DNA of 64,000 nucleotides from Conus ventricosus (taxonomy: Eukaryota > Mollusca > Gastropoda > Neogastropoda > Conidae), in contig CM031602.1 in NCBI GenBank assembly GCA_018398815.1, positions 100,507,511 to 100,571,510 of the forward strand, written 5' to 3'. Both the position numbers and the translations under genes were made by a program. The stretch's first letter is position 1. Every line of letters begins with the position of its first letter. The notes under the pieces were generated by a model. The model was not told the DNA's origin and searched no databases. It was given only the letters and a program-made list of their open reading frames with translations. Shown here piece by piece: positions 1 through 10,990 of the stretch.

Positions 1-199
1 CAAAAATCAGGGTGAATGTCCGCTGTGGTCCTACATTTTTATTGGCGGATTTAAAATATCTATTAGTGGTTACAAGTCTAACTTGGAAAGCCATTGATTC
101 GTCTACTGCAATGGTTAAATTGCGAAGTCCAAAGATTTGGGGTTTATAAAACGCTCCTACATTGTAAGTAGCACTTTCGTTATATTTAAAAGGTTCCAT
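1..199 (-). pseudogene. Polinton-like capsid-type protein, N-terminal fragment, runs off the window edge
   Basis: The minus strand from the ATG at 199 gives the same N-terminus as the copy at 12240 and leaves the window at position 1. It belongs to the family of the long gene at 57464-58486, as seen through the more complete second copy. The start lies 34 bases from the divergent plus-strand gene at 234. Several one-base indels disturb the frame. A virion role is inferred from family membership only. Confidence 0.55.
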
Positions 200-233
200 T
201 TTTAAATTAATTTTTTAAATAGTTATAAAAAAG
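200..233. promoter_or_regulatory. AT-rich divergent intergenic spacer
   Basis: A 34-base, almost purely A/T spacer separates two genes that start in opposite directions. The same arrangement recurs at 12241-12275, 49941-49974, 53781-53818 and 59801-59838, so it is probably a compact bidirectional promoter. There is no experimental or motif-level proof. Confidence 0.35.
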
Positions 234-958
234 ATGCACATCTATATAAACCAACAAAACAAAAGTGTGTTTCTAACGCGCCCAATTGACAATAGCGAGG
301 TAATTATGGGGATTGCCCTTAAAGAAATTGGGTTTAAAGTAAAATGGATTAACATATCTGAAAGAGTTAAGAATAACTGGGGAAGTTAAGGACGAACAAG
401 GCAATATATAAAACTTTAAAAATACCCGACGGTTACTCCCAATTTTTTGTTCTTTAAGAGAAGTATTTAGCGGTTTTGGCTTTAAGTTAAAAATTTAATG
501 AGGCAAATCTTATAGTTACTATGAATTTCCAGAAGAGGAAAGGAGTATGCTTTTCCTAGAGGCCTTGCTCGAATTTGGGCTTTTATGATAGCAGTGAGAC
601 GTATCATATTAAAACACAAGGGCCCTTGTAAAATGGGGCATTTATGAAAAATTTAGGCAGTAGACCACCGTTTTTCCCTCGTGAACCCGACGTTGTATGT
701 CTATTTAGAGGAGTTAAAAACAGACCGCAATTTATTTATGGGGCAGCCCTCTACAATTCTACGAGCACTGCTGGCAATAAGGCGGGTTTTGCGATTATCA
801 GTTATATAAGTTTGGAGGAGACAGCCCATTTTAAAGAATTATTAGCGTAGATAATATATTCATTAAATATAAAAATAACTAATCAAAAGGGAAATCCAGT
901 TGTTTGCTCTGTTTATTAAGGGGTGCTGGAAGTAGAAGAGCGTGCTGTAGGCTCTTAA
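234..958 (+). pseudogene. Polinton-like uncharacterised structural-type protein, frameshifted copy
   Basis: The ATG at 234 opens a protein whose pieces are scattered over three frames up to the TAA at 956-958. It is the first copy of the gene at 12276-13001; only an internal stretch around 644-850 stays open. The C-terminal portion looks beta-rich, with alternating hydrophobic residues. Position next to a capsid-type gene suggests a virion or virion-associated protein, but this is inference. It is immediately followed at 971 by a terminal-inverted-repeat element. Confidence 0.5.
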
Positions 959-970
959 TTTTTATATTAT

Positions 971-2410
971 ATGGAGAGAATGTAAATATGCGGGTTCAAG
1001 CCCACCCATCTTATTTCTCTTGTTTTTTTGTAAAAATCAAAGAAAGTATATGGTGTGTGCGTGAGGGGGCAGGGTGTGTGTGTGGGGTGGGGGTGGGGTG
1101 GGGGGTGGGGGGGAGGGTGGGGGTGTGAATGAGTGGGTGGGGGTGGGGTTGGGGGTGGGGGGGGGGCAGGGGTGGGGTGTGCATGTGTGGGGTGGGGGCG
1201 TGCGTGCGTGGGGTGGGGGGTGGGGGTGTGGGCTGGAGCGCTGACAGGGGTTTTTCCCTCCCTCTCATGACCTTTGACCGCCATAGCTGGAGCGCTGGTG
1301 GCCGCGCTTGGTTGGTAAACGCACAGAGAAAGATCAAACCAGCCGACCGAAACCCATCGATGATTCAGACGACCGCGCGAGCTGGGGAGGTTGCTATCAT
1401 GACCTTGACCGACCATAGCTGGAGCGCTGGCGTCTCTTGCTTCCTGGGAGCCTGTCGTTACTATTTTAGAAGCGCGTCATGCGTTGTGGCATTCACTGAG
1501 AGACTTGCAGCAGAACCCGGCTTTCAGTAAACAGAAGTAATTTCAGCCATTTTTTTCAGTTTCATGAAAGAACTTTCGTGGATCGGTTCATTATCAAGTT
1601 GCTCACAAAACAATTACGTAAAATCGTCTAGTTCACTTTCTGTCATTTCACGTTTTCTTTGCTTCGTTTACAAAAGATTTAGGCTTTTTTGATTGGGTTG
1701 GTTTTGAGGGAAGACTCACCACGTTCCAATTTTTCAAAATATGAAATCATTTCCCCCATAATAGTTTTTGTATTTCAATATTATTTCTTTTTTGATCATT
1801 TCCCAATAAAGCAAATGCTCAGTTTGGCTTTTTTGAGAACTAGCATCCATATGGCTTCTTGTGAAGAGAACCCAGCTTCCAAACTCGAATCAGTCTTTTT
1901 TAAGAAGAGAAATACACGCGCGTCTAGACACCTAAGCCGTCCGCTGCATAATGATGGCGACCGGCAGCTAACTTGGTGCCCGACCGAGAATGATGTCATA
2001 CTTCCTGTCTATTGGCTGAACGCGCACACGTGGGCAGCTAAACTAATTAATAATGAATTATTTGCAGGGGGTCTCGTGCGCAACAGACCGTGCAAGTAGC
2101 CCGGGAAACCAATATTGATTAGAACCGGTCTGTGACCGCCAAACCATATACGTTTTAGTTCATTTTATGTTCCTGGAAGAATGTCAATATGCGGGTTCAC
2201 GATCACCCATGTTATTCTGCACGGAAACCCCCATTTTAAATTAACGATTAGGTCGATTTTTAGAGGTTTTGGCATGTTAATCTTAGTGTGAAACAGGTGT
2301 TAAATTTGGCCAAAACTGATATGTGATGGACGTGATTTGTATGTGAAAAAGGGGTTTTCGTGCAGAATAAGATTGGTGAGCTTGACCCCGCATATTTACA
2401 TTCTCTACAT
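971..2410. mobile_element. Candidate 1.4 kb terminal-inverted-repeat DNA element (non-autonomous)
   Basis: The left end at 971 (ATGGAGAGAATGTAAATATG) recurs inverted at the right end, finishing at 2410, with similarity over roughly 45 bases. The interior has no transposase. It holds a G-rich tract (1074-1240), repeated motifs of the type CTGGAGCGCTG next to TGACC, and a second, closer inverted partner of the right end at 2176-2231, so 2176-2406 could fold back alone. No convincing target duplication is visible. The copy in the second segment is 13014-14463. Confidence 0.45.
1074..1240 (+). repeat. G-rich GGGGT/GGGGGT simple repeat, potential G-quadruplex
   Basis: Runs of four to eight G separated by single T, C or A form many possible G-quadruplexes on the plus strand. 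The proline/histidine/threonine-rich reading frames on the other strand are by-products of this composition. The second copy is at 13115-13283. Confidence 0.85.
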
Positions 2411-2772
2411 TAAAAATATGCCGTATTTTGTTTTGTCTCTTTCGATTGGTGGAACAGTAAATTTTCTTTTATGTCTGATATATCAAAATCAAGTTTAATA
2501 TCCGCAAGGACGAAATGTTTACGCAGTAATATGCCATAGAGAGCATGCTACAAATTTTTTTCAAGCAACAATATTAAATTTTTTTAGTACAACAAAGATA
2601 TAGTGATATTTCTTAACACTAAATCATCAAATGAGTTATGACCTTATCTTCAAGATATTTTCCTTTGCGAACGATTTTGTTACGTGTTTTGAGAACCAAG
2701 TTTAAAATGTGAGTAAGCATAAACAGCAGCGAAACAGCGGCTGCAACAACAACTACGACAACAAAAGCAACG

Positions 2773-2773
<1 letters not shown>

Positions 2774-2846
<73 letters not shown>

Positions 2847-2860
2847 CACACACGCACACA
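2774..2860 (+). repeat. (CA)n microsatellite
   Basis: An uninterrupted CA dinucleotide run is followed by interrupted CACG/CA. The second copy is at 14828-14910 with a different length. Confidence 0.95.
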
Positions 2861-2951
2861 ATGCACTCATATCGAAATCATCTTCCAAAGCGACCAAACA
2901 GTTAAATGATTCGCAGTGTGACCACGGTCAGATTGATTCACTGCAGTCGAC

Positions 2952-3145
2952 GAGTCACCTATGACTATGGGACTGCAACGCACACCGTGCGCCACTTTAC
3001 CTGAACGCCACCGTGTTAGTGAGTCACCTATGACTATGGGACTGCAACGCACACCGTGCGCCACTTTAACTGAACCCCACCGTGTTATGTGTCACCTATG
3101 ACTATGGGACTGCAACGCACACTGTGCGCCACTTTACCTGAACGC
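2952..3145 (+). repeat. 69-bp tandem repeat, left part
   Basis: Units starting GAGTCACCTATGACTATGGG recur at 2952, 3021 and about 3089, a period of 68-69 bases. The array is cut within the third unit by the Gypsy element and resumes at 6311. Each unit contains the near-palindrome CGCACACCGTGCG. Confidence 0.9.
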
Positions 3146-3298
3146 TGTAGCATGTTCGTTCACTGGCTTTTGGGTAATAAGACGAAAGTCGAGAGACTTC
3201 CGGTTGGAACACAACAACGATGTCGTCTGTCTTTGTTTTCGTGTGCCTGCGAGTATCTCTCTAAACCAATCGTTTTTTTGTCCATCCGATACAGTAGA
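3146..3298 (+). repeat. 5' LTR of Gypsy copy 1
   Basis: It begins TGTAGCATG and ends ACAGTAGA. The boundary is fixed by the AACGC target duplication on the left and by the primer binding site on the right. The end is not the usual CA. An ATG at 3204 inside the LTR opens the reading frame that continues into pol. Confidence 0.92.
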
Positions 3299-6006
3299 TG
3301 GTGTCAGAAGTGGGAAGGTTGAGAACAACGTCATTGTACCAGTGGACCACCCGACGGACTGGTGTAGCCCAATCGTCGTCGTACCAAAGACCAACGGCAA
3401 TGTACGTATCTGCGTGGACTTGACTCGACTCAACAACAGCGTGAAGAGGGAAGTCTATGCCATGCCAGCAGTGGAAGAGACACTCAACAAGATATCTGAG
3501 GGGAAAGTCTTCACCAAACTCGACGCCAATTTAGGCTTCCACCAGATCCAGCTGGACGATGAGAGTTCCAAGGTCACAACATTCATCACACCCTTCGGAC
3601 GCTTCAAATTCCTAAGATTACCATATGGGATTTCCTCAGCTCCAGAATACTTCCAGAAGAAGATGGACACAATCCTGCAGGGACTTGCCGGAGTTGTGTG
3701 CCATATGGATGACACTCTTGTGTTTGGTAGGGACAAGTCAGAACATGATACAAGACTGCGGAAGGTCCTGGACAGGCTGTCCCAAGCTGGCCTCACCCTC
3801 AACCTAGAAAAGTTTGAGTTCGCAAAAACACAGCTTGAATACTTGGGTCAGATCATCGACTCAAACGGCATGAGGAAGGACCCTGCCAAAGTCAAGGCCA
3901 TCGTGGAGATGAGACAGCCAGAGACCGTTGGCGATGTCAGGCGATTCCTGGCATGGTCAACCAGCTCATGAAATTCATGCCAAACCTTGACGACAAATCC
4001 AAACCGCTGAGGGACCTACTACGCAAAGACGTTGCATGGACCTGGAGCCCAGACCAGCAGCAGGCCTCGACGCCCTCAAGGAGGACCTGACCTCATCTGA
4101 GACACTTGCTCTCTACCACCCAGAGTGGGACACAGTCATCTCAGCAGACTCCAGCAGTTTCGGCCTCGGCGCAGTCCTACTACAGCGTCAGAACGATGGA
4201 CACATGAAACCTGTCGCGTATGCCAGCAGATCTCTCACAAAGACGGAGAAACGATACGCCCAGATAGAGAAAGAAGCCCTCGCAATTGTGTGGAGCCTTG
4301 AACATTAGGCTGACCTTCTGATCGGCGAAGACTTTCATGTAGAGACCGACCACAAACCCCTGGTGCCACTGCTCTCTACCAAACTCATCGACGAACTGCC
4401 AGTTCGTGTCCAGCGCTTCCGGATGCGTCTGCTACGTTTCCGCTTCACCATCCACCATGTCCCGGGCAAGGAACTTTACACCGCCGATGCGTTGTCCAGA
4501 GCACCCCAAGATGCCAACGACTTGCCAGACGGTGACTTCACAGAACTGGTCGAGGTGTACCTCAATGCCGACCTATATACAATACCTGCTTCGGACCACA
4601 GGCTGGCACAGATCAGAGCGGAACTGAAGAAGGATGACACTCTCCGCATCGTGATGCACTACGTCACCAACGGCTGGCCCGACAAGCAGCAGCTGAACAA
4701 AGCCACCAAGCAGTACAAGGCTGAAGCCGGAAACTCGACTGTTCATGACGGACTGCTCATGAAGGGACAACGATTGGTGATTCCGTCATCCCTGAGGCAT
4801 GATATCCTGAGCCATCTGCACGACGGCCACTAGGGCATACTGAAAACAAAGGAGAACGCCTGCAACAGCGTGTGGTGGCCGTCCATAACCAAGGATATCG
4901 AAGCGATGGTCAAAACCTGCCCAGAATGCACCAAACACCGCAAAGCCAGGACAGAACCCATGAAGGGGACCCCGTTTCCAGACCGACCATGGCAGAGAGC
5001 TGCTGCTGACTTCTTCCATCACGACGGAAAAATATATCTCCTGGTAATTGACTACTACTCGAGAGACGTCGAGATTACTCTGATCCCCAACAGCACCACA
5101 GCAGAGGTGACAATTGCCAGGCTAAAGAAAGTCTTCAGCCGCCACGGTATCCCAGACATCCTTGTCACGGACAACGGCCCCCAGTTCGCCTCTTCCGACT
5201 TCGCATCCTTTGCCACAACCTGGGGATTGGACCATGTGACATCCTCACCTCACTACCCCCAGTCCAGCGGCGAACTTGAACGTGCCGTGCAGACCATCAA
5301 GAACCTCATGAAGAAGTGTGATGACGAATACCTTGGCCTCCTCATGTACCGCAACACCCCCTTGGCCAATGGTTTCTCCCCTGCTCAGCTGAGCATGGAT
5401 GCCACCCTCAAAACTCGTGTCCCCTGCACCCCGGAGCCCCTCCTGCCCCAGACCCCTGACATCGACATCCTGAAAAGGAAGGAGGAGTACCGGGAGAAGA
5501 TGACGGCGGACTATAACAGACGACACAACGTTGTTGCCCCTGAAGACGTGTTCCCCGGCGTTAATGTGTGGGTCCCTGACCTGCAGAAACAGGGCACCGT
5601 CATCAAGCAGCATGAGGCTCCCAGAAGCTTCATCATCAAGACCTCTGATGGGGGACTTGTCCGCAGAAATCGGCGGATGACCCGGAAAATGCATCCGCCA
5701 AACAACCCCCTGTCCCTGGATGCACCGCCCATCCATGGTGCCTTCATGCCTGTCCCCGCTCACCCCCCTTTCCCGATGTCCGACCCTGTGCCACAACATC
5801 GCCCGTACCACGTGCACCGGACCCTCCTGAACCTGGGGAAAGCAGACCTGCAGCAGAGGGAACGTCAACGACACCACCCCAGGGACCAGTTGCAACACCT
5901 GCCCAAAGCCAACGGGACCTGCCCTTGACCCAGCTTGCAGCAACACCCCCGAAGGCCAACCCGAAACCGGAGACCACCAACCTATTTGAAGGACTATGAC
6001 TATTGA
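3204..6006 (+). pseudogene. pol: Gypsy pol: reverse transcriptase, RNase H, integrase (broken)
   Basis: Order of domains: reverse transcriptase about 3345-3960 with the catalytic box HMDDTLVFG; RNase H about 4110-4420 with ISADSSSFG and FHVETDHKP; an integrase HHCC finger about 4790-4950 ending CPECTKH; integrase core about 5035-5300 with the DDE residues in VIDYYSR, VTDNGPQF and SGELERAV; then a GPY/F-like tail ending at the TGA near 6004. Stops at 4306-4308 (TAG) and 4831-4833 (TAG) are shared with copy 2 and so are real features of the element. The frameshift near 3957 is private to this copy and probably a consensus error. The frame opens at an ATG in the 5' LTR, runs through the primer site and joins pol, a by-product of the gag-protease deletion. 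It would act in a cytoplasmic particle if intact; as shown it is dead. Confidence 0.92.
3299..3315 (+). promoter_or_regulatory. Primer binding site, tRNA-Leu type
   Basis: TGGTGTCAGAAGTGGGA complements the CCA-terminated 3' end of a cytosolic leucine tRNA as I know it. It touches the LTR end without a spacer. The equivalent in copy 2 is 15352-15368. Confidence 0.8.
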
Positions 6007-6145
6007 TTCGCGCGTACACTCAGATCGGTCTAGTCATAACACCCTCTTCTAGTCAAACATGGACTTTACTTCAATTGAAAGTTGTGTCCATTGAATAGGT
6101 GATCGGTCTCGATTTCGACTCTGCTCATTCCGGTTCGATCCATTT

Positions 6146-6157
6146 GAAAGAGGGAGA
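6146..6157 (+). promoter_or_regulatory. Polypurine tract of Gypsy copy 1
   Basis: GAAAGAGGGAGA lies directly before the 3' LTR start TGTAGC, where plus-strand DNA synthesis is primed in LTR elements. The copy 2 equivalent ends at 18206. Confidence 0.8.
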
Positions 6158-6310
6158 TGTAGCATGTTCGTTCACTGGCTTTTGGGTAATAAGACGAAAG
6201 TCGAGAGACTTCCGGTTGGAACACAACAACGATGTCGTCTGTCTTTGTTTTCGTGTGCCTGCGAGTATCTCTCTAAACCAATCCTTTCTTTGTCCATCCG
6301 ATACAGTAGA
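6158..6310 (+). repeat. 3' LTR of Gypsy copy 1
   Basis: Identical in length to the 5' LTR, with two substitutions near its end (CCTTTCTTTG where the 5' LTR has CGTTTTTTTG). The same two differences separate the LTRs of copy 2. Confidence 0.92.
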
Positions 6311-6400
6311 AACGCCACCGTGTTAGTGTGTCACCTATGACTATGGGACTGCAACGCACACCGTGCGCCACTTTACCTGAACCCCACCGTGTTAGTGTGC
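6311..6400 (+). repeat. 69-bp tandem repeat, right part
   Basis: The array interrupted at 3145 continues here with one full unit and a partial one, beginning with the AACGC target duplication. Confidence 0.88.
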
Positions 6401-7544
6401 TAAGACGCCATAATTGTTGAATTCTTTCCTAAAATTGAGTCCCCTTCTTCATTAGGTAGGCAGATTAATGAAACAGTTTCAACTTTGCCATCTGTACCGA
6501 ATTAACGCAATGCCGCCATTCTAAAAACCGACCTAACTAAGGCACGTTTACCAAATTGGCAGTAGAACTTGGAATTCCCCAAATGCTGAGATTTGTATGT
6601 CAAATTGTCTAGCATTTTTTTAAAACGTGCAGAACATGCAACGACAGTTTATGGCATCATTGCTCATCTATTGGCATAATCCCAGTGTCAGTTTTCTCCA
6701 GAGAAAAATGAACCGTTTCAGATTCAACACGTTCAGTTTTCTATGAAGAATACCGACACCTGTTGTAGAATATTGACTCCTATGGTAACGTAGAATATTA
6801 AATCCGTTGCAAAATCAACCCTTTATTATTGTTTATTGCTTATGCATATTTATTGCCTACTTTGTGATTGCTTTTGTTTCAAAAATGAATAGGCTGTCTG
6901 CCATCTTTCAAGAAATGACCCCTTGGTTTAACTCCTCACACATCACCGTTCTATTCATCCTAAGAATGCTGAAATACGTGAAAATAGCGTGTCGAACCCA
7001 TATTTTCAGCTTTTATCCTCTGCATATAGCTAACAGAATCCAAGCAATGACCGAGTACTTAGCTTAAAAGTTCACCAAACCGGATGGGAATGGCGAGTTG
7101 AACTCACCCTTTTCCTGTTTAGGTCTCGGTTTAGCCTTCGCTTGATGTTCGTGAACCGACAGACGCAATGTTTTTCAGTTTACACAAAATTTATGTCTTC
7201 ATCTAAATCATCTCAACAGTATGTTTCAATGGTTGTTTGGCAAGTAAATATGCATTGTTTCATTGTTTTCTGTTTATTAGTAACCACAAACTATCTGATT
7301 TCAGCATCCCCATTCATACACTGTGACTCATACTTTGTTAACAAGGACGGGTTTGGTATTTCATTCCAAACTTTAAGTTTCACAGCCGTTCTAAACCATT
7401 ATCATGACGCAGATTCAATCTGATGTGATTTTTTGTTTTGTTTTTCTGGCCTGTTTTTTTTTTCTTGTTGAGGCTCCTTTAATAACAAAAGTGCACTACA
7501 TCATTTCCTTACATTCACGACTGGTGGTAAACAAGTTCCTTTTC

Positions 7545-7547
<3 letters not shown>
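6401..7547. other. Unassigned single-copy-like sequence
   Basis: About 1.1 kb of AT-rich sequence, present again at 18450-19596. No open frame resembles a known protein, and I see no RNA gene or mobile-element end. Confidence 0.5.
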
Positions 7548-7619
<72 letters not shown>

Positions 7620-7672
7620 CAGACAGACAGACAGACAGACAGGCAGACAGACAGACAGACAGACTGGCAGTC

Positions 7673-7709
<37 letters not shown>

Positions 7710-7710
7710 G
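7548..7710 (+). repeat. (GA)n then (GACA)n microsatellite
   Basis: A GA run to 7616 changes to a GACA tetranucleotide run interrupted by GGCA and TGGCAGTC. The second copy is at 19597-19760. Arginine/glutamate and threonine/aspartate frames here are artefacts. Confidence 0.95.
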
Positions 7711-8212
7711 TGCGCGTGCTGCGTGGGGAATGAGAAAAAATACGGCAGATACTTGGCGTGCAGTTGTCATTGAGTATTGTTTTGAGAAACTTTATTCATT
7801 AACTTGTTTTCTTAGGCATGGAGTCTGAAAGACAAGAAATGCAGGAAAATCGATAAATCAGTTCAGGACTACAAGCAATACCTGATGCTATGCTGGCGTA
7901 AACAATACTTTTCATTCAAAGACCGACTATTTTCTGCTTCTACTACCTTTTTCCTCGTGCCACAGTGCCGTTGATTAATCATTGATTCATGCGTCAAGCA
8001 TATTTTTGCTGGACTAAATGCTGTCACCATATGCGAGTTCTTCTCTTTTCTTCTTCTGTAGTAAACCGACGGTGGGATAACTCTTGTATGGTGGAGATGG
8101 ATGTGGTGGAGATTAGGGGTATGGAGATGGATCTATTGTTTAGGGGTTTTGTTTTCTTTCTTGGTGTTTTACGCCTATCGATAGCGGTAGAGACAGACGA
8201 ACGTGGAAAATA
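7711..8212. other. Unassigned spacer
   Basis: No gene, RNA or repeat structure recognised between the microsatellite and the minisatellite. Confidence 0.4.
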
Positions 8213-9670
8213 GGCATGGGGGAACATAGAACAGGGGAACACAGAACCGGGGAAACATAGAGCAAGGGAAAATTACTGCTAGGGAATAGAAGACCGGGAG
8301 ATCGTAGAGCCGGGGAACATAGAGCCGGGGAATCATAGAACCAGGGAAACATAGAGCAAGGGAAATATACTACTAGGAGACCAGGAGATCGTAGAGCCGG
8401 GGAACATAGTGCACGGGAAACATAGAAAGAACAGGAGGATCATGGAACTGGCATATGGTAGAGCTGGGAACATAGAGCCGAGAATCATAGAGCCAGGGAA
8501 ACATAGAAAGAACAGGAGGAACATAGAACTGGACAAACACGGAGCAGGGAAACATAAAACTGGGGAACATGGAACTGCAGATCGTAGAGCTGGGAACACA
8601 GTGCTAGGCAATCACAGAGCCAGGGAAACATAGAGCTAGAGGATTATGGAGCTGGGGGAACATAGAGCCTGTGTAACACAGAGCTAGGGATTATAGAACT
8701 GGGTGGAAATAGAGCCTGTGTAACACAGAGCTGGGGATTATAAAACTAGGGGAAATAGAGCTGGGGAAACAAGAGAGAGCCGGGGTAACACAGAGCTAGG
8801 GATTATAGAACTGGGGAAACATAGAGCCTTGTAACACAGAGCTAGGGGATTATAGAACTGGGGAACATAGAGCCTGGGTAACACAGAACTATGGGATTAT
8901 AGAACTGGGGAAACATAGAGCCTTGTAACACAGAGCTAGGGGATTATAGAACTGGGGGAACATAGAGCCTGGGTAACACAGAGCTAGGGGATTATAGAAC
9001 TGGGGAACATAGAGCAGGGGATTAAGAACTGGGGGAACATAGAGCTAGGGGATTATAGAGCTGGGGGAACATAGAGCAAGGGATTATAGAACTGGGGAAC
9101 ATAGGCTTGGGAAACAAGGAATAAGAGTAACATAGAGCTATGGGATTATAGAACTGGGGAACATAGAGCTAAGGGATTATAGAACTGGGGGAACATAGAG
9201 CTTGGGGAAACAGAGAGCCGAGGTGACATAAGCTAGGGGAATATAGAACTGTGGGAACATAGAGCTTGGGGAAACAAGGAGCCGAGGTGACATAGAGCTA
9301 GGGGATTGTAGAACTGGGGGAACATAGAGCTTGGGGAAACAAGAGAGCCGAGGTGACATAGAGCTAGGGGATTGTAGAACTGGGGGAACATAGAGCTTGG
9401 GGAAACAGAGAGCCGAGGTGACATAGAGCTAGGGAATATAGAACTGTGGGAACATAGAGCTTGGGGACACAGAGAGCTGGGGTAACATAGAGCTGGAGGA
9501 ACACAGGAAAGCAGATAAACATAGAGCAACGGAAACCAAGGGGTGGGAAACATAGAGCATGGGAAACCAAGAGTGGGGGAACATAGAGCATGGGAAACCA
9601 GGGGGTGGGGAAACATAGAGCATGGGAAACCAAGGGGTGGGGGAAAAGAAACCTGGGAAGAAAGAACCGG
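8213..9670 (+). repeat. Minisatellite of 16-17 bp units with a ~66 bp higher-order period
   Basis: Basic units resemble GGGGAACATAGAGCT, GGGGATTATAGAACT and GGTGACATAGAGCT. In the right half four units form a higher-order repeat of about 66 bases, visible as a 22-residue period in the minus-strand frames. Units are noisier on the left. The second copy is 20268-21740. Confidence 0.92.
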
Positions 9671-9807
9671 GGACACAAAGACATGCTCGCGTCCCAGCGT
9701 GGGGGCTACTGCAACTGAGCCTCACCAGTGCCAGGACCTACCGGCATTACCGCGTACAGTCTTGTCATAATAGTCTCACAGTAGATTGGAAATCCATGGC
9801 AACGACT

Positions 9808-9810
<3 letters not shown>

Positions 9811-9840
<30 letters not shown>

Positions 9841-9954
9841 GTCCTCTCTGTCTCTCTCTTGTCTCTCTCTGTCTCTCTCTCCCCCCTCTCTCTCCCCCTC
9901 TCTCTCTGTCTGTCTGTCTCTGTCTCTGTCTGTCTGTCTGTCTGTCGTCTCTCT

Positions 9955-10001
<47 letters not shown>

Positions 10002-10060
10002 CTCCTCTCATCTCCTCTCTCTCTCTCTCTCTCTACTCTCTCTGTCTGTTGTGTTTTTCA
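9811..10060 (+). repeat. (TC)n/(TCTG)n microsatellite
   Basis: TC dinucleotides are mixed with TCTG and CCCC blocks. The second copy is at 21881-22115 with different run lengths. Confidence 0.95.
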
Positions 10061-10270
10061 ATACAGCCTCTGCTCAATTTTGGACTTTCATCACTTGAAC
10101 GTTTGTCTAATGAACAACATTCATTTTGAGTCTCTTAATTCCGATCAAAGTGCAAAGATTGGAGGTTGTTGCAAGACATTTAGAAGAAGTCGCCGCCGTG
10201 TTGTGGTGTGACTGCAGCGAACGCTTCGTTCATACCTTCTGTTTTTCCTCCACAGCAAATTTCCGGCTGG

Positions 10271-10729
10271 GAGCCAGAATAGCTCAGTTGGTAGAGCGCC
10301 GCTCTCGTGATCCTGAGGTTGCGGGTTCGAATCTCTGCCGGGCCGTTTCGGTACAGGGGGATTTTTTCCCTCGGAGTTAACATTGGTTCTGACTCCATTT
10401 CCCATACAGTCCTTCGAATGAGACTATAAACCGAGGTTCCGTGTGTGAACGTACGCATAACATCTTGCACCCACGTAAAATCCCATCACCAACTTTCGGA
10501 GAGAGGCCAGTTTGGCGTTGGATGATGACATGCACCCTACGTGAGAAATGAAAGAATGAAGGAAGTAAGGAAATTGAGTGAACGATATTGAACGATGTTG
10601 ACACCAGACTGAATGAGCGCCATTGCAGCTCTTCAGTCGCACTACCAGGTTAGGCAGCCCTTTGTGCAAACGAGTGGGATTGTAAAGCGCTTAGAGCTTG
10701 GTCTCAGCCGAGAATAGGCGCTATAAAAG

Positions 10730-10760
<31 letters not shown>

Positions 10761-10773
10761 ATTATATTATTAT
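10271..10773 (+). mobile_element. tRNA-derived SINE with L2-type tail, copy 1
   Basis: The 5' end carries an RNA polymerase III A box (TAGCTCAGTTGGTAGAGC) and, about 35 bases on, a B box (GGTTCGAATCT), together resembling a degenerate tRNA. The body of about 350 bases ends in GTAAAGCGCTTAGAG followed by TAGGCGCTATAAAAG and an (ATT)n tail. That paired GCGCT/AGGCGC end is typical of SINEs mobilised by L2-clade LINEs, as I know them. Stems of the tRNA part do not pair well, so it is not a functional tRNA gene. Confidence 0.85.
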
Positions 10774-10990
10774 CATTTCCGCACATCTTTCTTTCATACT
10801 TGAGTTGAGCCTGTAGGTGGAACGGCATTAAAGCTGAGAAAGAAATGAATAAAGATTCTTAGGGGAAAGAATCATGCAGAACCGAATCAAAACAAGCTCT
10901 GACCGGCGAAAAGAAGTTTTGGAGACACAACAAGAATTCAAGTTGTATGAGTGGGTTTGCATGTGGTGCGCGCGAATGCATGAGTAGCAC

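Larger units (their letters stand above)
3146..6310 (+). mobile_element. Gag-less Ty3/Gypsy LTR retrotransposon, copy 1
   Basis: Two 153-bp LTRs (3146-3298 and 6158-6310) differ at only two positions. They are flanked by the 5-bp target duplication AACGC (3141-3145 and 6311-6315). A 17-base tRNA-Leu-type primer binding site directly abuts the 5' LTR, and a polypurine tract directly precedes the 3' LTR. The interior goes from the primer site almost straight into reverse transcriptase. Gag, protease and the start of reverse transcriptase are therefore missing, and mobilisation would need proteins supplied by another element. The element sits inside the 69-bp tandem repeat. Confidence 0.93.

Noticed and set aside
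967..1416. Proline/histidine-rich frame on the minus strand
   Set aside because: By-product of the G-rich simple repeat.
5245..5946. 233-codon minus-strand frame
   Set aside because: Shadow of the Gypsy integrase coding strand.
7543..7828. Arginine/glutamate and threonine/aspartate repeat proteins
   Set aside because: Translation of GA and GACA microsatellites.
8213..9670. CRISPR-like array
   Set aside because: Units are contiguous and variable with no unique spacers; this is a eukaryotic minisatellite.
9233..9676. Repetitive 22-residue-period protein on the minus strand (also 21243-21749)
   Set aside because: Translation of the minisatellite; the frame changes between the two copies.
10271..10345. 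Functional tRNA gene
   Set aside because: A and B boxes are present but the acceptor and anticodon stems do not pair, and a SINE body and tail follow.
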